Below are positions 46,468 to 56,009 of a stretch of DNA of 64,000 bases, piece by piece; position 1 is the first letter of the stretch, and every line of letters starts with the position of its first letter. Made by a program: the position numbers and the translations under genes. Where the stretch lies: the NCBI GenBank assembly GCA_044230205.1, contig JBGARN010000002.1, forward strand, positions 1-64,000, in the 5' to 3' direction. Below the pieces are notes generated by a model. That model made no database searches, was not told the origin of the DNA, and worked only from the letters and a program-made list of their open reading frames with translations. This stretch comes from JAEUTH01 sp044230205. Lineage in GTDB: Bacteria; Bacteroidota; Bacteroidia; AKYH767-A; OLB10.

Positions 46468-46848
46468 ATGAAAACTTTTAAAAAATACTACTTCCTGCCT
46501 GCACCGCCCGATGAAGTTTACCTGGCGCTTACTAAACCATTAACTCTTGAAATCTGGACCAATGGAAGTGCGGTAATGTCAACCGAACCCGGTTCAGAAT
46601 TTTCAATATTCGATGGTAATATTTCCGGCCGGAATATTGAATTTATTGAAAATAAAAAACTGGTGCAGCAATGGTATTTTGGCGATCAACCGGAACATTC
46701 TATTGTAACAATTAAATTACATCCTGATAAGAAAGGAACATCAGTAGAATTGCTTCATACCAATATTCCCGATGAAGCTTTTGAAGACATTACAGAAGGC
46801 TGGGATAATTCTTATTTTGGATCGCTTGAAGAATTTTTCGGTGACTGA
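46468..46848 (+). CDS. SRPBCC / AHSA1-like domain protein
   Basis: A 126-residue START-superfamily protein of the AHSA1-like group: APPDEVYLALTKPLTLEIW near the start, FSIFDGNISGRNIEFIENKKLVQQW in the middle, and a C-terminal helix in GWDNSYFGSLEEFF. These form the helix-grip fold around a hydrophobic cavity that binds lipids or other small molecules. It is a single-domain form without the Aha1 N-terminal part. Neighbours do not indicate a ligand. A free-standing gene before kdsB (120 bp). Confidence 0.85.
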   Translation: MKTFKKYYFLPAPPDEVYLALTKPLTLEIWTNGSAVMSTEPGSEFSIFDGNISGRNIEFIENKKLVQQWYFGDQPEHSIVTIKLHPDKKGTSVELLHTNIPDEAFEDITEGWDNSYFGSLEEFFGD

Positions 46849-46968
46849 AAGCCCAATTAACTTGTTAAGATGATTAATCAATAGTTTTGAGATAATTATA
46901 TTTGGATTACCGTAAATAAAGATCTTAACTTACATTTTTGTTTTTTTGTTCGGCTGCTATTTTAAAGA

Positions 46969-47727
46969 ATGCAACAGATCACGATAAATTCTACTATGCC
47001 CTCTGCATTAACTTATATAGGGATTATACCATCCCGATTTGCTTCTACACGATTTCCGGGTAAACCATTAGTTATGATTAATGGTAAAAGTATGATAGAG
47101 CGCGTTTACAGGCAAGCTATGCTGGCAATTACACTAAATAAAGTAGTGGTGGCAACTGATGATGAGCGTATTTTCAATCATGTAATGGAATTTAATGGTA
47201 ATGTGGTAATGACATCGGCTGAACATCAAAGTGGTACCGACCGCTGTGCTGAAGTAATTGCACAACTTGATGGGCAGTATGATGTGGCATTAAATATACA
47301 GGGTGATGAACCATACATTCAACCTGAACAAATTGAATTAATTTGTTCGTGCTTTAAACATGAGGAAACGCAAATAGCTACTTTGGTGAAAGCCGCAACT
47401 GATGCTACAGAAATTAATAGTCCAAACATCGTAAAAGCAGTTATTGATAAACATTTAAAGGCATTATACTTCAGCAGGTATGCTATACCGTTTAACAGAA
47501 ATAACAACAAGGTTGACTATTTCAAACATATTGGCATTTATGCTTACCGTACAAAAGTTCTAACTGAATTATCCAAATTGCCACTTGGTAAACTTGAACA
47601 AGCTGAATCGCTTGAACAGTTGCGATGGCTTGAGCACGGATACTCAATACAAACAGCCATAACGCAATTGGAAACAATAGCTATAGATATCCCGGCTGAT
47701 CTTGAAAAACTAAAAGCGTTTAAATAA
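46969..47727 (+). CDS. kdsB: 3-deoxy-manno-octulosonate cytidylyltransferase
   Basis: A 252-residue enzyme that activates KDO as CMP-KDO for lipopolysaccharide core synthesis. The N-terminal CTP-binding motif is GIIPSRFASTRFPGKPL, followed by VVVATDDERI, SGTDRCAEV and the metal-binding NIQGDEPYI. Later blocks (YFSRYAIPFNR, HIGIYAYRTKVL, LEQAESLEQLRWLEHGY) are complete. An internal ATG at 46996 would begin closer to the conserved region and may be the true start. It shows that the organism has a Gram-negative envelope with KDO. Confidence 0.95.
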   Translation: MQQITINSTMPSALTYIGIIPSRFASTRFPGKPLVMINGKSMIERVYRQAMLAITLNKVVVATDDERIFNHVMEFNGNVVMTSAEHQSGTDRCAEVIAQLDGQYDVALNIQGDEPYIQPEQIELICSCFKHEETQIATLVKAATDATEINSPNIVKAVIDKHLKALYFSRYAIPFNRNNNKVDYFKHIGIYAYRTKVLTELSKLPLGKLEQAESLEQLRWLEHGYSIQTAITQLETIAIDIPADLEKLKAFK

Positions 47728-47806
47728 TTATACAATCCAATTTAAATAACTATAGTTTGCAACCTTAATTCATTACCTTGCGTCTTATAACTTAAACTCC
47801 GGGGTT

Positions 47807-50800
47807 ATGAGCACCTTCAATAATTTCTTTGGCAGACATATTATACGCTACTATTTATTGTTTGCACCTGTTCTTCTATTTTCTCAGATTGGTTACAGTC
47901 AGAATCTGCAGAACTTATTTTTTAATTCTTACAGTGATATTGTAAGAATGAATTTCAGTACGGGCACCCCGGTAATCAGCTATACGGGCATATCCAATGG
48001 CTACGAAGCTATAGCGCATGAAGAAGATGGTCTTGGTAATGTGCTGTTTTATGTAAATGCAAATGGAGTATATCGTGCAAATGGAGTATTAATGCCTGGT
48101 TCATCCGGAATTTTTGCCGACCCATCGTCAGCTGAAATTGATATCTGCCCTTTTGTAAATAATCCCGATAAATTTTACATCTTCTACAATTCACAAACCT
48201 GTTCCAACTTATCTTACTGCATAGTGGATATGACGCTTGCCGGAGGAGCAGGTGATGTTACTAACCTGAATACACTGTTAAATGCCAATGATTTTTCGGA
48301 AGGCCTGGAAATCGTTAAACGCGATTGTTACAGTTACTGGTTAATTGCCTACCAGTGTAATGCACAGTTTGTGAAATTTCTTATTGACTCCAATGGTATC
48401 GGCAGCATGCAGGGCATATTTAATTATCCGCAACCTTCAGGAGGTTATGATGGCCGTGGTGAATTAGATTTTCATAACGGTAAAATGGGAATTGCTTTCG
48501 GGTTTATTCCTTATGCATTTGTTTGCGATTTCGATCCCATAGCCGGAACGATCTCTAACCCTGTAACCTTAAATTTTACGAATGCTGACCAATTTACAGG
48601 CATGTATGGATTAGAGTTTTCGCCTGATGCTTCCAAAGCTTATATTACCAATTGGTACAATGATCAAACTGATAATATTTTTCAGTACGACTTTATCACG
48701 CAAAATATTCAGAGCTGGAAAAGCAGTAACCAGGCTTCGCAACAAGGCGGAGAAGACGGACCAGGGCAAATTGAACTGGGAAAAGACAGCAACCTTTATG
48801 TGATTAATAATGGAGTGAATGAAATCACTGTAATTTCAAATGCTAATTCAGTAACTCCTACTATTACTCATATTCAGACAACATCCATCCTGGCACTTGG
48901 AGTTTCAGATTTTATTCAATCTGATTTATTCCATAACAATACCTTCAGTTATCAGAATTATTGCTTTAACGACACCATATTTTTTAATGCAACCGTATAT
49001 TCCTGCAATGGCGCAGCTGTAAATATTCTGTGGAATTTTGGCGACCCTGCATCAGGAACTGCCAATACCGATACGTCATTGGCTACTTACCATTTGTTTA
49101 CAGGCTCAGGATTTTATACGGTTACCATGATTGTATATGATTCAACATTTACTGATACAGTTACGCAAACCATTAATGTTTTTGGTGTTTCCCCTTTTAA
49201 TCTTGGACCTGACACACTTATCTGCAATTCTTCAAGCTATACCATAGGAGCAACCATTCTTGGTGCATCCTACCTGTGGTCAACAGGGGCTACTACAAGC
49301 CATATTACGGTTACAACACCCGGCACCTATTATCTAAAAGCCTCATTAGGTCCATGCTTCGAAATCGACACTATTGTAATCAATTTTGCACCCGGACCAT
49401 CAGTTAATCTTGGCGCAGATACAACACTATGCTATGTAACAGCTTATACCATTGATGCCGGAAATCCCGGAATGAACTACCTGTGGAGCAATGGATCAAC
49501 TGACCAGGTAATTAACATTAATTCAACCGGAACCTATACAGTAACTGTTACCAATGGCATTTGCACACAAACTGATAGTATCTTGGTTAATTTGTTTAAT
49601 CCACCTCCTTTGTTTTTGGGTAATGATGATGTATTGTGCACAGGTGACAGCATAATAATTGGCTACCCGGTTACTAATGCTTCCTATTTATGGAATAATG
49701 GAGCCACAACTGCTCAACTTACTATAACTTCTGCGGGCACCTATATTCAAACTGTAACTATTGGTTCATGCACAGCCACCGATACACTTTCGCTTAATTT
49801 TGTCCCCGAACCGGTTATCAACCTTGGGCCCGATTCACTTCTATGCAATACTCCATCATTAATTTTAGATGCAGGAAGCAATCCGGGCTATACTTATTTA
49901 TGGAGCACCGGTGAAACTACATATTCAATTGTAGCAAATTCAACAACCACCTATACTGTAACTGTTAATAATGGCACTTGCGACCGTACTGATGCGATTA
50001 GTCTTACCTTTGCTGAAGTTCTTCCATTCTCATTGGGCAATGACACAACTGCTTGCCAGGGTACATCAGTTCAATTTAGCTCTTCAGCCACTAATGTTAA
50101 TTTCCTCTGGAGCACGGGCGATACCACATCTTCAATTAATGTGACAAACAGCGGCACCTACTGGCTTACTACTTTTGTAGGAAGTTGCAGCCAGGGCGAT
50201 ACCATTACTATTAGTTTTATACAGCAGCCTTTAGTTGATTTAGGAAATGACACTGTATTCTGCGAAGGATCAATTTATCAACTGGATGCCGGAAATCCGG
50301 GTGCATCTTACCAATGGAGTAATGGCAGTACTTCACAACAGATTGCTGTTGCACAATCAGGTACCTATACGGTGGTAGTTAGCGTGGCTAATTGTTTCGA
50401 TTCTGATACCGCTGTGGTTACAGTAGAAACCAAACCAGCTGTTGATTTAGGTAACGATAAATATATCTGTTCAGGAATCCCGGTTTCCTTAAATGCTCCC
50501 GGTTTCCTTAAATGCTCCGGTATTAACAGGTTACCAGTATCTGTGGTCTAACGGTGCTTCTACGTCTTCCATCCAGGTAACCGATTCAGGCTTGTATTAT
50601 GTAAATATGCAAAACGGCATTTGTACCGGCAGCGACAGCATTAACGTATTTAAGCTTGAAGGCGAAGTACTGGGTAAAATCCCCAACATATTCACACCTA
50701 ATAATGATGGTTTAAATGATGTATTTGAATTTTCAGGCTCTGACGAATTATCTTCATTTGAAATTTCAATTTATGACCGTTGGGGGAAACGCATGTTTCA

Positions 50801-50954
50801 TACTGCAGACTTTAGCCAAAAGTGGAATGGGAGGTTTAACGACAACCTTGTACCTGAAGGCGTTTATTTTTATGCATTAACATATGAATCTCCTTGCACT
50901 GAAGGCAAAGTTTCGCACAGTGGACACGTGCAAGTACTCTATTCAAAGAAATAA
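47807..50954 (+). pseudogene. Secreted repeat protein with PKD domain and type B T9SS (CHU_C) domain, frameshifted
   Basis: A surface protein with a signal peptide (to about FSQIGYSQ), a propeller-like N-terminal half, a PKD domain (WNFGDPASGT, about residues 408-465) and seven tandem units of about 70 residues (pattern LGxDTxxC...YLWSxGxT...SGTYxVxV...C). It ends in the gliding-motility-associated C-terminal domain (IPNIFTPNNDGLNDVFEF...YDRWGKRMFH...GVYFYALTY), which directs type IX secretion. A 19-bp tandem duplication at 50478-50515 shifts the frame inside unit seven, so the first frame stops at 50551 and the sorting domain (to 50954) is read only in another frame. Removing one copy restores 1042 residues. 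Without the sorting domain the product would not be displayed. Confidence 0.88.
50478..50515. repeat. 19-bp tandem duplication causing a frameshift
   Basis: TCCCGGTTTCCTTAAATGC occurs twice head to tail (50478-50496 and 50497-50515), followed by a third partial TCC. The copies are identical, which indicates a recent event or an assembly or read artefact. Deleting either copy gives GIPVSLNAPVLTGYQYLW, the sequence expected for this protein repeat. Confidence 0.92.
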
Positions 50955-51070
50955 CTGCATCAACACTTCAAATCACCAGTTATAAATTTATTCCCTGAGC
51001 ATTTCTAATCGCCATACATCCAGGTTGATTATACTTGTGACCAGCCTCATTAAATAGTATCAACTCTATT

Positions 51071-51105
51071 TTGACAATGCAACAAAATCAAACTTGTTAC
51101 ATTTG
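51071..51105 (+). promoter_or_regulatory. Promoter of the malic enzyme operon
   Basis: TTG (51071-51073), 24 bases, TACATTTG (51098-51105, exact TAnnTTTG). The spacing is slightly longer than usual. The leader would be about 23 bases to the ATG at 51135. Confidence 0.45.
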
Positions 51106-51134
51106 TTACCTTTTGAAGCAAACGATCATAGCAA

Positions 51135-53390
51135 ATGGATAATAAACAAGAAGCGCTCGATTATCATTCCGGTGGGCGTCCGGGTAAAATTGAAGTTGTT
51201 CCAACCAAACCATACAGTTCTCAACGCGACCTTACACTTGCTTATTCGCCAGGTGTTGCAGAACCCTGCCTTGAAATTGAAAAGAATCCTGATGATGTTT
51301 ATAAATATACAGCCAAGGGAAATTTAGTAGCTGTAATTTCAAATGGCACTGCCGTGCTTGGCCTGGGAAATATTGGTTCGCTGGCGTCAAAACCGGTAAT
51401 GGAGGGTAAGGGGCTGCTCTTTAAAATATTTGCCGACATTGATGTATTCGATATTGAAATTGATCAAACCAATGTTGATGATTTTGTAAAAACTGTAAAA
51501 GCAATTGCTCCCACATTTGGAGGTATTAATCTTGAAGACATAAAAGCTCCTGAGTGTTTTGAAATTGAACGAAGGCTCAAAGAGGAACTGACCATACCCA
51601 TCATGCACGATGATCAGCATGGCACTGCAATAATTTCAGGGGCAGGTTTAATCAATGCGCTTGAAATTGCAAATAAGAAAATTGAAGAGGTTCAGATTGT
51701 AGTTAATGGGGCGGGAGCTTCTGCAATTTCATGTGCAAAAATATATCTATCGCTTGGCGCAAAAAAAGAGAACATCGTAATGCTCGACAGTAAAGGCGTA
51801 ATTCGCACCGATGGAGAATACCCTGATGAGCACAAAAGGTTTTTTGCTACAAGCCGGGATATCCATACACTGGAAGAAGCAATTGTAAATGCTGATGTTT
51901 TTATAGGTTTATCAAAGGGCAACATACTTAATGCTGCCATGATACAATCCATGAATAAAAGCCCGGTTGTATTTGCGCTTGCCAACCCTGTTCCTGAAAT
52001 TTCATATGAAGATGCTATGGCAGCGCGCAAGGATGTTATTGTAGCAACCGGCAGAAGCGATTATCCAAACCAGGTGAATAATGTATTGGGCTTCCCATTT
52101 ATTTTTAGAGGAGCGTTGGATGTGCGCGCAACAAAAATTAATGAGGAAATGAAACTCGCTGCTGTATATGCAATTGCCAATCTCACCAAGGAGCCTGTTC
52201 CAGATATTGTCAACCTTGCTTACAATAAAGCTAACCTTTCATTTGGCCGTGATTATATAATTCCTAAGCCATTGGATCCGCGCTTAATTTCAACAGTAGC
52301 TCCTGCTGTGGCACGTGCAGCTATAAAATCAGGTGTTGCACAGCATAATATTGGCAATTGGGAAAAGTATATTGAAGAGTTGGAAAAACGTTTGGGCCGT
52401 GATAATAAAATTATCAAAGTCCTTACCAATAAAGCTAAACAGGATCCTAAACGGGTAGTATTTGCCGAGGCAGATAATTATAAAATTTTGAAAGCTGCGC
52501 AATTGGTACGCGATGAAAAAATGGCTTATCCTATTTTATTAGGCAACAGGCAGAAGATTAATAAGCTGCTAAAAGAAAATAATCTTGATTTGAGCGACAT
52601 TCCAATTATTGATCCGCGTGAGGAAGAAGATCACATGAAGCGTTTCGGTGAGTTGTATTTTGAAAAACGCAAACGAAAAGGTTTTACTCTTTACGAAGCC
52701 CGCAAAATAATGATGGAGCGAAACTACTATGGTTGCATGATGGTGGAAACAGGTCAAGCCGATGCGGTTATTTCAGGTTTAACACGCAAATATGCAGATG
52801 TGATAAAACCCGCTTTGCGCATTTTTGGTACAAGACCGGAGATGAACATTGTTGCCGGAATGTACATTCTTATAACCCGAAAGGGCCCGGTTTTCTTTGC
52901 TGACACTACGGTAAACATCAGCCCAGATACCAAACAGCTTACAGATATTGTTTTACTTACAGCACAAGCCGTGCAGCAATTTAATGTAATACCGCGTATA
53001 GCCATGTTATCATATAGTAATTTTGGGTCGAGCAACGAACCTAATGTTAAAACGGTTCGCGATGCTGTTGCTTACTTACACGAACATTATCCGGGATTGA
53101 TTGTTGATGGGGAAATCCAGGCTAACCTTGCTTTCAATACCCAATTGCTGATGGATAATTATCCGTTTACCGAACTGATTAACGGTGGCGCCAACACACT
53201 TATTTTTCCAAATCTTGAAGCAGGAAACATTGCCTATAAATTGATGATGGAGCTTGCCGGTGCAGAAGCAATTGGTCCTGTGTTGCTGGGCATGAACAAA
53301 CCTGTTCATGTACTTCAGCTTGGCAGCAGTGTTCGTGAAATTGTTAATATGGTTAGCATAGCGGTAGTTGATGCTCAAAGCAGAAATTAA
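51135..53390 (+). CDS. maeB: NADP-dependent malic enzyme with phosphotransacetylase-like domain (MaeB type)
   Basis: A 751-residue two-domain enzyme that decarboxylates malate to pyruvate. Residues 1-420 are the malic enzyme: YSPGVAEPC (35-43), the metal-binding NLEDIKAPECFEIE and MHDDQHGTAI, and the dinucleotide fold VVNGAGASAIS. Residues 430-751 resemble phosphotransacetylase (RVVFAEADNYKILKAA, ...YANFGSS-like SYSNFGSSNEP, ...LQLGSSVREIVNMVSIA). In related enzymes this domain does not make acetyl phosphate but binds acetyl-CoA as an allosteric regulator. It is followed by serine dehydratase after 9 bp, so both pyruvate-forming genes share a transcript. Confidence 0.94.
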   Translation: MDNKQEALDYHSGGRPGKIEVVPTKPYSSQRDLTLAYSPGVAEPCLEIEKNPDDVYKYTAKGNLVAVISNGTAVLGLGNIGSLASKPVMEGKGLLFKIFADIDVFDIEIDQTNVDDFVKTVKAIAPTFGGINLEDIKAPECFEIERRLKEELTIPIMHDDQHGTAIISGAGLINALEIANKKIEEVQIVVNGAGASAISCAKIYLSLGAKKENIVMLDSKGVIRTDGEYPDEHKRFFATSRDIHTLEEAIVNADVFIGLSKGNILNAAMIQSMNKSPVVFALANPVPEISYEDAMAARKDVIVATGRSDYPNQVNNVLGFPFIFRGALDVRATKINEEMKLAAVYAIANLTKEPVPDIVNLAYNKANLSFGRDYIIPKPLDPRLISTVAPAVARAAIKSGVAQHNIGNWEKYIEELEKRLGRDNKIIKVLTNKAKQDPKRVVFAEADNYKILKAAQLVRDEKMAYPILLGNRQKINKLLKENNLDLSDIPIIDPREEEDHMKRFGELYFEKRKRKGFTLYEARKIMMERNYYGCMMVETGQADAVISGLTRKYADVIKPALRIFGTRPEMNIVAGMYILITRKGPVFFADTTVNISPDTKQLTDIVLLTAQAVQQFNVIPRIAMLSYSNFGSSNEPNVKTVRDAVAYLHEHYPGLIVDGEIQANLAFNTQLLMDNYPFTELINGGANTLIFPNLEAGNIAYKLMMELAGAEAIGPVLLGMNKPVHVLQLGSSVREIVNMVSIAVVDAQSRN

Positions 53391-53399
53391 AAATAGCTT

Positions 53400-54830
53400 A
53401 TGACACAAAGAGAAAATATTTCTGTTTTTCATATTTTTAAAATTGGAGTTGGACCTTCAAGTTCACATACGTTAGGGCCATGGCGTGCTGCTCAGCAATT
53501 TTTAAATCTAATCAATAGCAGAGAGTTACTACATGAAGTGACACAACTGCGTGTTCATCTTTTTGGTTCACTGGCAAAAACCGGTAAAGGACACGGAACA
53601 GATATTGCTGTTCAACTTGGGTTATGTGGCGATGACCCTGTAACATTTGATGTATATGCTATTACACCGAAAATCACACGGATAAGTATTGAAAAAAAAA
53701 TAAAACTTGATGCAAAGCATCTGATTAATTTCGATCCCGAAACTGACCTGGTTTTTCATTTTGAAAAATCACTTCCTTTTCACCCTAATGCATTGACCTT
53801 TGAAGCAACAACACGTTCAGGTATTACAATTAACGAAACTTACTATTCAATTGGCGGAGGTTTTGTTGTACAGGAAAACATGCCTGCATCAGCCGATGAT
53901 GAAGTTGTATTACAACACCCTATTGATACAGCAGAACATTTAATTGCATATTGCGATGAGACAGGTTTGAGTATCAGTGATGTGGTGATGATTAATGAAA
54001 AGTGCTGGCGAAGTGAAAGTGAAACACGCAATGGCGTTTTGGAAATATGGAAGGTAATGCGGGAATGTATTTATCGCGGGTGCCATGCACGGGGTGAATT
54101 GCCTGGCGGGTTACGGGTGGTGCGCAGGGCCGAAAACATTAACAGGAATTTACTCAAGGGAAAAGCCTATAACAATTATGATGAATGGCTTACCCTGATA
54201 CAGCAGGGCGGAAATAACTTTCGCTATATACTTGATTGGGTAAGCTGTTTTGCATTGGCTGTAAATGAAGAAAATGCAGCATTCGGACGTGTGGTTACTG
54301 CCCCGACTAATGGAGCTGCCGGAGTGGTGCCGGCCGTGCTTCAGTACTTTACTGCTTTTTGCAATGGCAATGATGACGATAAGATCATCCGCTTCCTCTT
54401 AACTGCTTCTGAAATAGGAAGTATTTTCAAAAAAGGCTCAACAATAAGTGCTGCAATGGGCGGCTGCCAGGCAGAAATAGGAGTATCATCAGCTATGGCT
54501 GCTGCAGCGCTAACTGAATCGCTTGGCGGAACACCTGACCAAACTCTTATGGCAGCCGAAATTGCCATGGAACACCACCTTGGGCTAACCTGCGACCCTA
54601 TACGTGGTTTGGTTCAAATACCATGCATTGAACGTAACACCATGGGAGCTATAAAAGCCATTACTGCTTCGCAGCTTGCACTGCAAAGTAATCCTGATCA
54701 TGCAAAAGTGAGCCTTGATGGTGTTGTAAAAACCATGTGGACCACTGCTCAGGATATGAACAGCAAATACAAGGAAACTGCTGATGGTGGCCTTGCAATT
54801 AATATCCCTATTAGTTTACCCGAATGCTGA
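53400..54830 (+). CDS. L-serine ammonia-lyase, iron-sulfur type
   Basis: A 476-residue single-chain serine dehydratase that turns L-serine into pyruvate and ammonia with a 4Fe-4S cluster. The N-terminal beta domain starts with FKIGVGPSSSHTLGPWRAA (about 13-31). The alpha domain holds APTNGAAGVVPAVL, the cluster cysteines in MGGCQAEIG, LTCDPIRG and QIPCIERN, and the downstream NAMGAIKA-type NTMGAIKA. All elements of the E. coli SdaA layout are present. It lies 9 bp after maeB and 12 bp before a DUF3667 gene. The role is amino acid catabolism toward pyruvate. Confidence 0.95.
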   Translation: MTQRENISVFHIFKIGVGPSSSHTLGPWRAAQQFLNLINSRELLHEVTQLRVHLFGSLAKTGKGHGTDIAVQLGLCGDDPVTFDVYAITPKITRISIEKKIKLDAKHLINFDPETDLVFHFEKSLPFHPNALTFEATTRSGITINETYYSIGGGFVVQENMPASADDEVVLQHPIDTAEHLIAYCDETGLSISDVVMINEKCWRSESETRNGVLEIWKVMRECIYRGCHARGELPGGLRVVRRAENINRNLLKGKAYNNYDEWLTLIQQGGNNFRYILDWVSCFALAVNEENAAFGRVVTAPTNGAAGVVPAVLQYFTAFCNGNDDDKIIRFLLTASEIGSIFKKGSTISAAMGGCQAEIGVSSAMAAAALTESLGGTPDQTLMAAEIAMEHHLGLTCDPIRGLVQIPCIERNTMGAIKAITASQLALQSNPDHAKVSLDGVVKTMWTTAQDMNSKYKETADGGLAINIPISLPEC

Positions 54831-54842
54831 TTAACCTTGAAT

Positions 54843-55889
54843 ATGGAAGATACGCTAACGAATCCTAAATGTCCGAACTGCGAATCTGAAGTAGCAGGAC
54901 ATTATTGTCATTTCTGCGGACAAAAGTATCACGATCATAAAGAGACCTTTGGAGAATTGGTGTACGAATTTTTCAGTGACTTCACTCACTGGGATTCGAG
55001 ATTTATAAAAACAGTTTTGCCATTACTTTTAAATCCCGGTAAAATTTCAATTGAATATATTAACGGGAAAAGAAGAAGCCAGTTTCATCCTATACGTCTT
55101 TATATTTTTTCAAGCTTTGTTTATTTTTTATTGATTTTCAGTTGCGGAAAAACAAATCAAACCACCAACCATAAGCTAAATAACACGAAAGATTCGGTAT
55201 CAACACAAAATGTAAATGCTTTATCCGATACAGCCGTTTTGCCGAACAAGGAAATAATGATTTCACCTTTAGGAAAAATTATAGTAAAAAATACTGGCGA
55301 TAGCACAGCTATCAATAATTACATTCAAACCAAACCCACCGAAATTGAATCTCTTGTTAATGCAAAAACATCTCCCGAAGCCTATCTAAACTGGCAGAAA
55401 TCATTGCCGAAGGAACAACAACATGGATTTTGGAAAAAACATGCTTATGCTAACTACCTTAAAATTAATCCAGCTAACAGCGAGAATTTACAGGATACAT
55501 ATAAAAAGATAGGCTCAGCCATTTTACACAACATACCGCGAATGATGTTTTTTCTGCTACCCTTATTCGCCTTAATAATGAAAATGTTATACTTCAAACA
55601 TCGTAAATTTTACTATGCCGATTTTGCTGTTATAGCATTACATTACTTCAGTTTTATTTTTGTGATTCTTATGTTGTTATTTTTATTGGATAAAATTACC
55701 GACAGTAACTTACCCGGGTTTATCATCGTGCTCTGGATATTTGTTTACCTTTTTCTTCTATTGAAGAGAATATTTGCACAGAATTTTATAAAAACATCAA
55801 TTAAGTATACTCTATTGCTGATGATTTGTTTATTCATGTTTGCAATAGCATTCATGATCAATGCAGTGTTAAGCACTGTTATGGCATAG
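54843..55889 (+). CDS. DUF3667 membrane protein with N-terminal zinc ribbon
   Basis: A 348-residue protein. A zinc ribbon opens it (CPNC at residues 10-13 and CHFCG at 22-26), followed by the DUF3667 block (FGELVYEFFSDFTHWDSRF, then LLNPGKISIEYINGKRRSQF) and a first transmembrane helix (PIRLYIFSSFVYFLLIF). A polar region of about 130 residues follows, then four more helices toward the C-terminus. The function is unknown. It is the third gene of the malic enzyme operon, 12 bp after serine dehydratase. An in-frame TTG at 54837 is possible, but the ATG at 54843 is preferred. Its position may be only passive co-transcription. Confidence 0.82.
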   Translation: MEDTLTNPKCPNCESEVAGHYCHFCGQKYHDHKETFGELVYEFFSDFTHWDSRFIKTVLPLLLNPGKISIEYINGKRRSQFHPIRLYIFSSFVYFLLIFSCGKTNQTTNHKLNNTKDSVSTQNVNALSDTAVLPNKEIMISPLGKIIVKNTGDSTAINNYIQTKPTEIESLVNAKTSPEAYLNWQKSLPKEQQHGFWKKHAYANYLKINPANSENLQDTYKKIGSAILHNIPRMMFFLLPLFALIMKMLYFKHRKFYYADFAVIALHYFSFIFVILMLLFLLDKITDSNLPGFIIVLWIFVYLFLLLKRIFAQNFIKTSIKYTLLLMICLFMFAIAFMINAVLSTVMA

Positions 55890-56009
55890 AAAATTTGATT
55901 TGTTCAATCCGTCATTAAATTGAAATATTTTTAATCCTGGTGATTTTATTCCAGCCATTCCATTAATATTGGTAATTACATTTTGCAGAATTATTAAAAG
56001 TAACACACC

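Noticed and set aside
50460..50560. Two separate genes at the end of the type B T9SS protein
   Set aside because: The second frame begins in the middle of a protein repeat, and the 19-bp duplication explains the break exactly.
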